From Climacteris rufus (Eukaryota; Chordata; Aves; Passeriformes; Climacteridae), in the NCBI GenBank assembly GCA_013398175.1, contig VZRZ01008777.1, positions 31,954 to 95,953 on the forward strand: a stretch of DNA of 64,000 bases, written 5' to 3'. A program made the translations under genes and the position numbers. Positions 35,823 through 49,400 of the stretch are shown here, piece by piece. How positions within the stretch are numbered: position 1 is the stretch's first letter; every line of letters starts with the position of its first letter. The notes beneath the pieces were generated by a model. That model was given only the letters and a program-made list of their open reading frames with translations, was not told where the DNA came from and ran no database searches.

Positions 35823-36952
35823 CTACAAGAATAAAGGAAATTAAAGAGAAGTTATTCATTAAATAAGAAAGTAATGAACCACTTTACTGAAAAAAAATGT
35901 TATGTCTTATTGAGACAAGATATTAGGCCTGAATTTCATTTACTGAGCTTCCATCCATTCACTGGCTATTACTGGTTTGACTATCTTCCCTAAACAAAAT
36001 GTAAACTAACAGTACAATATAGCCAGATCAAGCCTGTATTTCAATTTCTCATAATACAGAGAGAGGAATAGTTATTGGTTTCATAGGTAGGCTGGTGTTG
36101 CTATTTGCTCTCAGATTCCTTTTTTTCATTTAATCCATATATTTTGAGAAAAAACAATTAAGTCATCCTTAACTTGACTCATGTTCATGAATACCACTGG
36201 AATCTAAATGATTAAATGCAAATGCTTTCCTGAAAACAGAAGCTTTCATGAATCAGGCCCGAGATTAGCAAATCCCTAAAAATCTGTGGCTTGGAGTTAT
36301 TAACAGTAGAGCATACAGGTAAAACTATCGTAGTTAATAGATACAACTCGTACCTGAACTTAATAAAATGTTTTAACTTTCACTGTTGCTTTTTCTTGCT
36401 AATTTTTATAGTTCTGAATCTTTATAAGCATTTGTTTTCATTTCTAGACTTTAATTTCTTTCAAAAGATTTGTCTCTGATGATTCTGACAATTTTTTTTT
36501 GTGCTATAACTATCTAGTACTTTTAACTAGATTGAAACAAGAGCTCAGAACCACCTGCCATGTTTTTTTCCTGTGTGTTAACTGTGAAGCTCATTGATGA
36601 CAGACCGGAGGCCAGACTTTAAAAAAACCCCACACAACTGGAAATTTTCAGTTTTTTCATACTATTACTGTTTTTTTCACTATTATTATTTTATTTATAA
36701 TATAGATTATATTTTTCTCTATAATATAATGATATTTTAGAATAAGAATATATAAATCTTTATGTAATGGACTGGGTAAGAATAGAGCATCAGTTTTTTT
36801 GTCCTATATTTTCTTTCACAATATTGAAGTATATGATTTATCACACTCAGAGGAAGTTTATGCCTTTTGGTTTAGATAATACAAATAAGAACTTAAACAT
36901 TTGATGGGATTGCTCCTAACAGCGGTCACTCATCACGTTCAGAAATGTTTTA

Positions 36953-37010
36953 GGCATACAACTGTGTACCTTGGAAAAGTGTGGCATAAAACTGTGTACC
37001 TTGAAAATTC
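36953..37010. repeat. Two-copy 30-bp tandem duplication
   Basis: 'ggcatacaactgtgtacctt' at 36,953 recurs 30 bp later as 'ggcataaaactgtgtacctt'. It is a simple local duplication in an intron. Confidence 0.85.
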
Positions 37011-39198
37011 ATTTTCTACTGCCAAGAAAGGGCACAAAAGCAGCAATCTCAAAGTTCCTGGTGATGCTTTGTCTCTGCAATGCATAGAGCGGAAAGCAGC
37101 AGATTCGGCGGATCTAATTAACTCAGGGTAATTGTGCCCCTCTCTGTACCTGTCACGATGTAAACCAGGAGGGAAAATTGTTAAGCCAAATAATTTTTTC
37201 CTGTAACATCATGTGCCGGTGGCCAAGGAAGTATCTAATGGGCTATGCATAGGCCCAATGCTACATTTAGGCATCCACCTAAACCGTGTTCCTAAAGTAT
37301 GACATCTTCTGGATCTGTGATCTCAAATGTCTGGATCTTTCTTCTATGGTCTTCATGAGAATAATTAAAGATTATTACCAATACAAGATAGTAAAAGAAC
37401 ATACATCATGGCTCTGCTAAACCAGCTCTGACAGCTCATATTGCAACAAGTCGTAACAACGGTTTTGGGAAAAGCACAATGCGTTCAAAACACCTACATT
37501 AGCAAAGTAGTAATTTCAAGAGGTAATATTCCCTAATTCTCTTGGAAAAAAAAGAAAAAGGATTTTACTCAATCAAACGGAAGTACTCACCCCATTAGAC
37601 TGACTATCACTGACAAGTACAGTGTGCTGTATGGGCATCTTTAGATGCTATAACTGGGTTTAACAGGAACCTCTGCAACTGGAGCCAGGAGCTCCAGGCA
37701 GTATTAGATCTTAGGTGAGGTAGCAGTCAAGCAGTATTTGGTATAGTTAAAAGCTTGCTATTGCTTGGAAAAAGATATGCCCCAGTCTAGTCAGAGACTC
37801 AAGACAGAAACTCAATTCACACAGAATAACTCATTCTTCTCCCTGGTCCCCTGTTTAAAATACAACTAGCATGAAAGTGAAAAACCCCGGGAAGGAAATG
37901 TGGTTGCCCTCCAGCACGTACAAAACACCACTGTGAACTTATCTTGGGGAGGATAAAGTTTACTGAGGTCCATGGGAATAAATTTTATTCTGTAATACTG
38001 TGTGCCTCTGGCTTCACCTCTCACTGCCTGCCCTGCATGAGGACATACAGAAGAGGTAGTAAAAAGGACATGAAACACAGAAGGACTTCAAGCATGGATA
38101 GCGTCAGATGTTAACACTTAGTTGCACAAGAGGGACCTGTGGAGGGCAGGGAGAAAAGCTGCCCTTCCGCCTATACAGTGGCCAAAGTACAGAACAAAAA
38201 GGAAAAACCTCATCCAATGGATTTCTCATTACCACAATCCAGGAAGCAAATCAGGTAAGCCAGGAATCTAGGCCTTCTAAATTTATCTGCTGTGTTTGCT
38301 GACTGGCCACCTTCAGCTCAAATTCTCCACATCGAAAACAATCTTAAATTTTGATTTAAAAGAAATTCCAAAGAAAACAATTTCATTCTCTCTGGATTAA
38401 GTATGTTTAGGGAACATCCCACACTACAATCAGAAAAATACCCCAACCAAATGAGAAAAGTAGTGTGCTACATGTAATACTACAATAAAAAAAAATTTAA
38501 GAAATAAGGGGATAGATAGACATTTTGATTGCCACTTCAGGCCTTTTTGTATGTAATTCATTCTAGCTGTCTCTTGCAAGGAACAGAGTTGTGAAGCATG
38601 AAAAATAGAAGCATAAACAGAAAAAAAAAGAGAAAATATCTCACGAGCACAGAGTTACACTGTATTTCAACATACGAACTCACTATAATTTATAAATGTC
38701 ACCTGCAAAACCCACTGCTCGTGAACACTGACATTCACTCACAGCATATGCAATATTTTTCTCTATGGATTTAAATCTTCATAACCACTAAGATTTGTGT
38801 AGACAATTTTTTAAAACTTGAAAATACCCTTTAAAAACATCAGGAGTTGAGTTTTCATCAGAAGGAGCCTGCTTCCTGCTTCCTCCTTTACCCAAATTTC
38901 TTTCCCCTCATTTCTTTTCTGTGCAGAGGGGAAAAACATGTTTCTTCCTTGTGAGAGGATTAGCTAAATTAGGCACCTTAAAGGGAGAATGTAGAGCTGG
39001 TAAACTGGAGAGGGGTCTGCATTCTTGCACTGCAATACATTCATCCATAATGAATGAAGATTTGGTCTTTAATGGGAGAACTGCTCAAGACTTGAGCTAA
39101 TCCAGTGAAAATGTACAAATATTTACCTTCAACAGCACTAAGGTTATTTTTCACCAAGGTGGATAAAACCTAAGACCTTTGAAAAGCTGGACACAAAC

Positions 39199-39261
39199 CT
39201 GCTTCTTGGCTCTGGGCCTTCCTTTCATCAGTGTTTTGCTTCTCTGCTGTGCCATTACCAC
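39199..39261 (-). CDS. Phase-1 exon (63 nt) of unidentified gene
   Basis: On the minus strand the acceptor 'gtgtttttctcaatag' is followed by GTGGTAATGG... and ...GAAGCAG, then the donor 'gtttgt', weaker than the others. At 63 nt (2+60+1) it is symmetric phase 1. With a leading G it codes G, then GNGTAEKQNTDERKAQSQEA. It is Gln/Glu/Lys-rich, open and highly charged, with no Cys or aromatic residues. It lies 12 kb downstream of the 51.5-kb exon and 3.4 kb upstream of the 35.8-kb exon on the same strand. The NGT sequon could be glycosylated if the protein enters the secretory pathway, but nothing else shows that. Confidence 0.68.
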
Positions 39262-42200
39262 CTATTGAGAAAAACACTTAAAATTTTTTTATGATACATC
39301 TTTTTATTGGTAACAGGAGCAGTGCAATATTAATTGTAACCAATTCAACACAAACTGCTAATTTACAGCAAAGAGCTGTGATAAAAAAGGACAGATATAA
39401 AGGTAAACTGGAAAAACCTGCCAACAGGACCAGTTCCATTTAAACCAGTCATGTTTCTATATTTTAAGATGAGGATTACATATTTTATCTCAATAGGCTT
39501 ACTGGAAATAACAATACCAAACAGAGGGACGTTCCCCTAAACACAGTCTGCAATAAACAAAATTGTTGCTTGAACTTCATCTATATATTTTATAAAGAGG
39601 TTTTTTCCCTTGAATTATTTTCCTCCAATAACATTTCAACAGGATCCTTGAAGTGGCTGTGCTTGTGACCTGCAGAATTTACTTCAATACCTATGGAAGG
39701 TAAGAATCAACTGAACTGAATTTTAAAGCAAGAACCACAATACTGCTTAACATAAAGTATAAAAATGCATCACAAATGGCTGTAATGAAGAGAGCAAATC
39801 AAACCAAAGTAAGATTGCTAGGCCTGAATGCAATTTTCCCCTTTTTACATTCATGTTCATTCCCAATTTTCTCTGCTACTTTGCATTCATTATCCATTTT
39901 CTACCCTCCAGCTCCCTTTTGGAAGGCAGGTACCAAAAAGTGAATTACCACTGAGGATGGGTAATACCCTGAAAAATGTCTATGGGTCTCTCAACCTTTG
40001 CTTGTCCTGATTAGAAGTATATCAGGAATTCTCTATTTTCAGTGATGAAAAAGGCTCTTTCAGCTTCATAATAAACATGAGAGGTTGTAATGCTGCTTGT
40101 GGGATTAGACGTGATGGCCACACTCCCTCCTTTCCAGCACCAAGAAAACAGCAGAGTACCAGCCTTAATGAGGCATTTGAAAAGCTGACCGCTGAGCATA
40201 TACATTGGGAGAAAAGAAATTCATTCCCAGGCCTGGAAATGGCTTGATAATGATACACATATTTTTTTTTGCCGTGATCTTTACTGGCTCTTGGGTTTTC
40301 TTATTAAAGCTTCTTTACAGCAACACAGCTAAACTTCCTTGCATTGCTTTTACTTAACCTGGTGAAGGGAACAGCAGTGGTCCAAATGTGATTAGGTGGA
40401 TGGAAAGAAAACCAAGAGAGCGTGTGTTTTCCACATGCAGATGTACATATGGTGGCCCACTGCATCCAGTTCATATTGAAAGGCTGAGTTATGATGTTTT
40501 CCCTCTTTCCAGCAGGCAATTCATCCTGGCATCCAGCAGATGGGACTAGTGGAGAAGAATTTCCAAGGCTGGCCCTGTACAGAGCTGCTCGAAGGAGGAG
40601 AGGAGATGAACCAGGAACTTGACACCCCTCACCTGAGAGAAGAGAGGTGTGCACAATGTGGCTGATGGCCATCAGTGGGGACTTGGGATTCCTGCCCTCC
40701 TGGTAACTCTTTGTACCGATTCTAACCAGTCTTAATGGATGACTTGGTATAGTAATTTCTTAGCACGTTAGTGAGCTTTAACCCGTAAAAAACTGTGTTA
40801 TATGGATGACCAAAATGGCTTGACAAAAGCTGCCAGGTTTTTCTTTCCCTGAATTGAAATCAAAAAGTATTATTTTCAAAGTCACCATTCTGCCTGTCAA
40901 CACACAATAGGAGGATCATATGCAAAATAGAAATTTAGCTGTACTAGAGGATAAACTTTTCCCCACTTCTTTTCTCTTAAAACACAGGCTTGGCACCATT
41001 GAGCCATGCAGTAATTAATAAATAAAGACAATCCTGTAACACAACAGTGCAGCGGCGTTGGAAAAATCTTTACCATTAGGTCAGATCCAAAGAGATTATT
41101 GCATCACTGTGAAATGAGTGGTGCCAAAGCTTAAAGGCTTTATTTATGGTCAAGTGCAACATGTTTCACTCTATGCAGATAGACTTTACATTCAGAAAAA
41201 GCAGGTCAGGCATAAAAGGTAGATCACTGATAGATCACTAAAAATAATTTCAGCCATTACCTTACAGCATTCACAATTTAAAGCTCCATTTCCAGATGAT
41301 ACTTGTTTCTACATCCATTATTACAACCATAACCATGACTTATTTGACTAAAACCAAGTATTTCAAGGGTACATTCATGTTTATTGCCAAGGAACTATAT
41401 CTCTTGCTTAAGTCACTTACTCAGAAAACTTAAACTAAGAAAGTTTAAATGATCATCTGGTTTAGCAGATTATCAGATAAACCACATTTTCTCAGTCCTA
41501 AATGTATTATTTCACTGGACATTCACTGTTAAGAACTGGTCTCATAGAACAATAATTACAGTATTCTCAACATGTTTTCTGTCTAACACTTCATTTTGTT
41601 CCTTTAGAAAAAATAAAATGCAAAAGACGTTAAGCGGAAACTTCACCTCTTGTATTCTGACCCAGCCCAAGAGACTTACTGGATTGTGACATGAAAAATC
41701 ATCTTGATCAGTATACTGAAAGTGTTGTGCCTGGCAAGTGACTGTGGTAGAAATAGAGAAAAGGAAATGCTAAAAATTAAGACTGGACAAGTAATGTTAA
41801 GGTAATTGATGTGCAGAAGGAATGGTTAAGCTCTGCTTGGCCTGGAGTATCTATTTATCTCAGATGAAAGGGAAAAGGCAGAGCACGAATGCACCGATAA
41901 GAAAGCAAACTACAGAGTGGAGAAGTGACTAATCCCACAGTCTTTGGCAAACAGGTTTTTTACGCTTTTAAAAAACCCTTCTAGTGAGTCTCTCACTGAG
42001 CGTCTTTGACTGATGAAGAGTCTTTCTGTAGTTATTCCTCTCCACTGGAACTGGGTGCAGAGAAAATGGAAAGACTTTAATGAGCACATGCTCAAGGCAA
42101 AGAGCTGGAAAGATATTTTACAAGAGAAGCGAGGCAATTTTTCCACCATATTTTTTTTCACCTCTGGCTCCACCTTTCTCCAGGTAGAAAAGCCAGAACC

Positions 42201-43417
42201 AGTGCATTTACCTTGAGTCTTCCCTGTGACACTATTTATAATAAAAATGTATTTTCCATTGGATGGCTTCTACAGTATCTGCCATCCTTTTCTTTCCACT
42301 ACTGTAGCAATCAGTGATTGCAATTCCTTTAGGTGAAAGCAGTCCTCATAATACTTGCTTTTCTATTACACTGGTAATTGAACAACATATCTGTCACTCA
42401 CTCCAAAGGAGACACAAAAAGTGGTGAATGACATGTCGTGTCATTTTAGGCCAGAAAATGTAAGTGATTTTGAGCCACATCACAAGACAAAAGGGAACAT
42501 CTGTTTCTTTTCCCCTGGCATGACAGTCAGTTGAAAAACAGAAATTTGAGGATTACAGTAGCGCTGTAGTAACAAAATAAGCACATCAGACACTAAAATA
42601 CCTACCTCTGGCCATATATTCTGCTTTCTCTTGCCAAGCTAACTACTGCCTGATGGGTTCTTGCTATATCCCTGTGGCATTTTCTTTGAGGTCATCCAGA
42701 AAACCCATGTTACTCCACCAAATTATATATTTGGTAGAAAAGAGGCTAAACAAGGATTTGCCTGTGCAGCAAACTGGCAGAGCAAGTGGCACTTCTAACT
42801 CAACCAGAAAAGTGGATTCTCCAGGAGTGCCTGCCCACTTTCTGTTATGGAGAGGCATTTAGCGTGCATAGTGAGGTGCCAGCTGCAGTGGCAGTCCCCA
42901 AATGAAGCAGATAATACGACAAATAATAAGCCAACCATCAGGCAGGAGTACGCTGGGACAAGATCCTGATGAAAGGCCAAGGAACAAACTCTTGGAGCAG
43001 GTTTTAGTATTCTTCACATTTTCTCTACAAGAGCATGGAAGCATGTGGCTTTTTACGTCTTCCACTGTTCTTGTGACAAACGTGGCAAGTAAAAAATATT
43101 AATAACCTGCTGGTCTCTTGCCTCTTCCCATTTTGGATCTTAGTAAGTGCTAAGTCTGCTCATACACCTACTCCTCTTCAGCAGCACCTTTCTTCACAAG
43201 CAGCTGGCAACATATGTAAAGCCAAGGCTAAAATCAGTGCCCCAAAAATGTGTGCAAAAACACATTTTTCAGAAGAAAACAGAATTGCAAACACTGGTGG
43301 TTTTTTAGTTTGTTTGTTTTTGTTTGGGTTTTTTTGGGTTTTTTTGGTTTGTTTTTTTTAAAGGAAGAAATTCTGCATAACCAGTACAAACCAGTCTATT
43401 TCTACCCCTCCAACACA
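39262..43417. other. Intron, no confident exon
   Basis: AT-rich intron between the 51.5- and 39.2-kb exons. Two minus-strand microexon-like pairings with correct phase occur at 42,212-42,223 (12 nt) and 42,606-42,620 (15 nt). Both have purine-rich upstream tracts and were not accepted. No mobile element was recognised. Confidence 0.45.
43301..43362. repeat. T/G-rich low-complexity tract
   Basis: Runs of T broken by G or GGG ('ttgtttgggtttttttgggt') lie just before the CR1 fragment. Confidence 0.9.
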
Positions 43418-43495
43418 GAATCACAGAATATCCTGATCTCGAAAGGATCCACAAGGATCATCAAATCCAGCTCCTGAACACACAGACAATTAAAA
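43418..43495 (-). repeat. Short CR1-like tail, antisense
   Basis: 'acacagaatcacagaatatc' followed by 'aaaggatccacaaggatcat' and 'tccagctcctga' is the reverse complement of a CR1-subfamily 3' end. Only about 75 bp remain. Confidence 0.7.
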
Positions 43496-46400
43496 ATAAA
43501 ATTGTTTTCACTACTGAGAAAGCTGTATTTATATCATCCATAGGGTGTCAACACTCACAATAAGGTTTCTTCAAACTTCCTTCTCCTTCCTGGGGTAGAA
43601 ATAAATGTGACAAAGGGCAAACACCTCAGGCTTTCATCTTTATTTGTGTGGGTACAACATCCTGGAACACCAGGTTTGATCCAGCTTTGTCATGCAAGTC
43701 CAGAAGCATCCTCAGATTCTCCCTGTGGCCAGTGACTCTCCATTGGTCTGACCTGTGTTTCTTTCTTGTATAACAAATGCAAGCACAACCAAGATGTGGC
43801 AGACAGGGGCTGCCAGTCTTAAACTATCTTTTTTATAGCGCAAAAATATTGCCATGGTAATCATACTAATGACATGAAGGTCCTTACTGTATAGCAGAGA
43901 AACTAATTAATGAGAAAATTAAAAATATAGGCCTTGATCTTACAGCTATTATATTCTGCACACAAATAGATATGCTGGCTTCAGTTAAACTCCTAAAATA
44001 TGAGAAGAAAGCACATGTACATCCATATAGACACTCAAGATCATACAGCCTGCAACAATATTTAAACTATTCCAATGGCAAAATAATATCAGACCAAAAC
44101 GAAGAAGCACATACATACAAAGGCCATGACTGCAGAACTACAAACACATTAAAATGAATAATTAGGGTTGTGGCCTGAGATTGCTGAACATTTTCAGTTT
44201 TCATTTTAATTTCTTTTAATTAAATTATGATTTAGGTCAGTTTTAATCACTACTTGTATATAACCTCTTTGGAATAAATTTTAAGAAGAGTTAGTAACGA
44301 GTTATCTGTGTAATTGTTTAACGGAATTATGAGACTTCTTCCCTCTGTGCTGCTTCAACAATTCACTGTGCTGCAGATGCAGCCCTGAACATGCCACTGC
44401 GAATGCACCCAGCCCAGTGAAACTATCAGCCCAAAAAACAACAGGGTTTCGTTTCCATGAAGTATTTTGTCCAGAAGTGTGGGAAAAGAATGAAAAAAAA
44501 TGTATCTTGAGGTTATCTTATCTCTTATCTCAGAGGTTAAAAATAACACTATTGTATTTCACCTATTTAACATCCTGAGAAATACAGGAGTCTTGGCAAA
44601 AGCTCACCGAAGTCACCATGCATGTTCCCCTTGCTTCACTCCTCTGTGGCTCACAAGACAACTAAGTCAGTTTCATCATCCCTCTCCCTGGCTAGGGAAG
44701 AACCAGGGGACAACGGCTACAGCATCAAATTAAGTCCTGGGAAGACAGGAGCACTCCAGTTTGTCCCAACTCAATGCTGGGAACATTGTGCTCACCTGGG
44801 TTTTCACTGAGTGTATCTCTCCATTGACTGGGATTGTGCAATACAGGAGCTGAGTAAGGGACATGGAACATTTCATTGCCAAAGATGCTGAGCATCACTG
44901 TTCCTGTGACTGCTCAAAACAAACTAAGGCAGATATCTCCCAGACGATTGAGCTGAGCAACACAACCAAAATATGGATAGATAGTACACCCTAAATGTCA
45001 CAGGTAGCCTTTGCAGAGGACAAAGATAGAATTGGCACTTTGATGCAAAAAAATACACTGTGCTGCACAGGTATTACCACTCTTCTTGTAATGTATAAAA
45101 GGGGACAGATATTGCTCTTGTGAGTTGATACAGAGTTCAGAGCAGTATAGAGAAGCCCTGACTCCTGGCCCTACAGTGGGTCCTATCCAAGAGACAGAGA
45201 AAGAAAAGGACCCCATGAGTGAAGGTGCAAAATACAACCAAAAATTTTATCATTACTGTATCAATTTATTCTTTGTTCACACTTTTCCAATATGCCTAAG
45301 GTCTGAGTAACTACACACCACGAGGGACAGACACATGGCTTCTTTTCCAAGCCACAGTCAAAATAAAAATTGAGACCTATTTCAATTTTTCACAAATTGA
45401 AGGAAGAGACAGAGAAGCCACAGAGAAGACTACGCTCATAAAAAACCACATAAAATGGGAACAAAACCACAGACTATTTTGCATCCGTATTTCAGAATGA
45501 AGGCACCAACCCCATCTCCTGCACTGGACCCAAATAATTGTGATGGTTTGCAAAGTTATTCACAACATGCTTAGAAATGAGCAATGAATTCCTTGACAGA
45601 TGAGTCCCCTGCAGGTGCCTCAGCGTGTGTCACTGTGTAGAATTCTCCTCTGACAACTCTGCATTAGTCACTCCAGTAACTCAGTATTTTTCACCTTAGC
45701 TCATCTTGGAAGGACAAAAGTCTACTCGGATGCAATCCGGGTGAAAATAGGAATTGCAACTGTTTGCCTGGTCCAGTTACACAGATGTACATTTGGTTGC
45801 TAAAAGAAACCCAAATGGGTAAATGGCCAACACAACAGGACTCCACAACACCTGCGGAAGTTGAAATGAGCTATGTTTTCCAAGTCATCTTGTATAGCCA
45901 CTGCATGGCAATTAAATGGAACAGCAGAAGCCACTTCAGTGATGAAAAGAATCTTCTAAGAAATGTTTGCTCTGAGAGAAAATACAACTGAAAATACAGA
46001 TAACATTCTATTTAACCCCTGGCTAAGTGCGAGGTGATCACCCAATATTCTGAAAGCTGTAATCAGTTAAGACAGATGGTGAGCTTCAAAACAGAAGCGA
46101 AAGGAGAAGCTATCAGCCACAGTGGATAGAGGTTAATAGCCATTCTTTAAATATAACCCATCTGCATTAAGGTAAAATGTCTCACAGACATGTTTGATAC
46201 ACATACTTCCTAGGGAATTTCTTCTGTAGTACTTTATCTTAATTTAACATTTTATTTAAGGATTAGTTTTGGTGGCAAAAAGAGGACAGTGACTTCTAAG
46301 CTATCTTAGTAAGAAGCAGCACTTTTAAGGCTAAGTGACTGTGGTTTTTGAAGTATAATTATGTGTCTCTATGTCCATTTTTAGTAGATTATGACCGGAG

Positions 46401-49400
46401 CAGAAATTTACTGAAGAATATGACTGCCCTGTGGGATGCAAAGTAGAAATGTAGCTACAATTTATCAAGTGAAAAAAGAACCGCTTGCTATAAACTGCAG
46501 AACATATTAAAACTAATCAGAAGTCAAATCTAGATCATATTAATTCATACCTTACAGAGAGAGACAATCAGGCCTTCAGTGTTAGAAGACCCTTAGAAAG
46601 GCGCTGGGAACATCTCTGTGTAATGGCAACAAAAAGCAGCTACTGTGCATCCCACCAGCTCCAGAGAGGATGGATCCCACCTCTGAGGGATGCAGCACAA
46701 GTCAACTGCCATGGACTTTGAGTACATACACTAGATCCATCTCCATGAAGCTACAGAGTGAGCATCACAGCTGCAAAATTCATGGCATATAAAGGAGAAG
46801 CAGGAAGGGGAAGCCTTATATTAATCTCACAATTAGAGGATTAACCCATAAACAGAGGTTTATTTTCTATTTCCAAGGCTATGCACTTTTTACCATTTCA
46901 CAAAAACGTTTTGTGAGAAGGGATGAGGAGCCAGGGTGTCTCCCTTTTAGTGACAACCCTATTGAATGGCTGTGACTTGCTGGACCAATGAGTTGTTGAG
47001 ATAGTTTTATTTCTCCTCATTTCTGCTGCGTACTCCAATCACCAGACTGACATCTCTTTTGGACAGAGCATCCACCAAGTCAAGCAGGTGGCAGCTGGTG
47101 AGCCTGGATTTCTGACACTGCTGAGCAACATTCAAACATGTGATGTTACCTTTGAAAGCCAAGAGGCCGAAGTATGACGACCCCATCAGGCAAAGAAACC
47201 AACCCTATCAACTCTTTCAAAGGTGATTTGTGTTCATTTTGACCTTTGTGGCTTGGCTTATTCATCAGCCTGTTCTCCTTCCCACCAGGTGAATGAAAAG
47301 CAGACTAAGTTCATCCTGGACAAACAACTCCAACAGAGGTGATCCTGGGAGACCAACAGCCTGTCAGTCTATCGGGGGAACCTGGTCATTCATCTGGGGA
47401 GCAGTTTATGAGAGAAGCTGCAGTAAGACCATTTCCAGAGTTCCAGTTCTGTCTCCATATTCCTTGAAGGAGGGGAAGGAAATTACTTGCTGCATGGATT
47501 GATTATTTTTCTGCTGTAAGAGGAGAAAAAGCAGGCATTTGTGCAGTTGTTACTAGATGTGTTACTCATCTTTGATACAATATTGATTTCAAACAGACCA
47601 TGGTGGGAATGGATGACGCAGCTCTTGGGCAGGCTCTGTTTTATATCTGATAAATCCTGTAAAGAAGGAAAGGGCAAAGAGTTTTGCTTCTCCCACTACT
47701 AGGAAAACCTATTGCACACACCACACTGTTCACTACGTATGGGAGGACATGTGGGGAGGTAGGTAAGCGAAACAAGGAACATTTTAATTTTTTTGTTTTC
47801 TTAGGCTTTAGTATAAATCGTTTGCCTTTGCTTAGTGACATTAAGTAGGATGAGAATGGGTGACCTGTGGCATTTGTGCCAACTCATGGCTACTACGCTG
47901 TGACAAGGACTGCCATTTTGTCTATGTAATCACTTTAAGATTGTGTTATGAAGCTACTGAAGTAAGACATCCTCAGTTTTTTTTAGTACCAAACATATTT
48001 TGCTCACCTGACACTTCACAATCAGTCAACAAATGCACCTGACCGAGGGAAAGGCAACATTATCTTTGGCTGCTTTTACTCTCCCAGGATGCAGGAAAGG
48101 GGCGGAAGAAAAGAAAACAAACAAAAAAGAAGAAAATTACATGGCATGTTTCCGCATGTTGAACCTGAAACACTGCAGGGAATCTGGAAATAAAGGCTGT
48201 TTCCCTAAGTATCCAGTATATCGATTTCCCCACACAACACCTCTGCAGTGAAAAACCACTGAATGCAACCATTGACACAAGAATCTGCTGTGCAGTTCAC
48301 ACTAACTTCTCTCTAGCAAAAGTCTGGAGGCAGAGAACAATATATCTAACAGCATAATAACAGACGCCATTAATATGTTAGAGGTTTGATATAAAATTGC
48401 TTTCATTAGCATGTCAAGTGTTTATTTTAGCTTACTGCAAAACAAACTCCTTACATACAGCCACTTACTCACCTTTCCTTGATTGCAAAGAGGGTAATAA
48501 TAAAGGAACTTACTTTTCCCAATCTTCTGTGGAGGTTTTTACATGCACTGAAAAGATATTGCTCCATTACCTCTAGCCAATGAACCAGCCTGAAGTGCTG
48601 GAGAAAAATATTGCAGCAGAAATATTGCTGAACTCGGTAGAATAGGTTTCGGAGACTGCCATGAGGGCAGACATGAGTCTGGTAAAATTGCAAGTTGTAT
48701 TCCTATCTTCAATCTAAAAGGACACTCACAACCAAGAAAAGGAAAATACATTGAGTTCTTCCCATGCCTCAGCACATATTTGTTAAATATTTTATAACTG
48801 GTCATACAATATCTTGTATTAAATGTAAATATCTTTGGACTTGCTTTTATTGCTAAAAGGTAGGGACTGGACTTTTGAGGGGTTTTGCTTGTTTTAGTGG
48901 GGTTTTGATTTTTATATTTGTTTACTTCTTAATTTGTGTGTGTGTGTGTGTGTGATTTTGGGTGGGTTTTTCTTTTTTTTTTTTTTTTTAACTTGGTAAA
49001 GCATGTCAACTATCCCAAAGTTTAAAAACACCAAACCACAAAGTACTTTGGTTTTACCATGAGGGAAATTCAACCAAGTTGACCTCTGGCAGAGTTTATG
49101 ATGTTTTATTCAAGATTGTTTATATGCATTAGCTACTCAGTTTTTCTTTAAAAAAAAAAAAAACAACATATATATAGCTTTTTGGAAGTAAGGACAAATG
49201 CCTACCTAAACAAAATTACTCAGACATGTAGTTGTGGTTCATGACACATATTTAGAACTTTCATAATTTTCAAGGCTCTCCATTAAAAGTTCACTTAATT
49301 AGTCAAAACCAACAGCTAATAATTAGCCCTGGAGAAACTAAATCCTCTTATCAGAAAAATGTGTGCAAATCCCATTTACTTCAATAGAAAATGCTCACAA

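Noticed and set aside
42212..42223. 12-nt phase-1 microexon-like pairing on the minus strand (GGAAGACTCAAG)
   Set aside because: Donor acceptable (gtaaat), but the upstream tract is not pyrimidine-rich and the segment is too short to test.
42606..42620. 15-nt phase-1 microexon-like pairing (codes EYMAR with incoming G)
   Set aside because: The acceptor is preceded by purines (gcaagagaaagcag), so it is probably chance.
44791..44811. 21-nt phase-1 segment DTLSENP on the minus strand
   Set aside because: Strong donor but the acceptor 'caatggagag' is poor; not accepted without transcript data.
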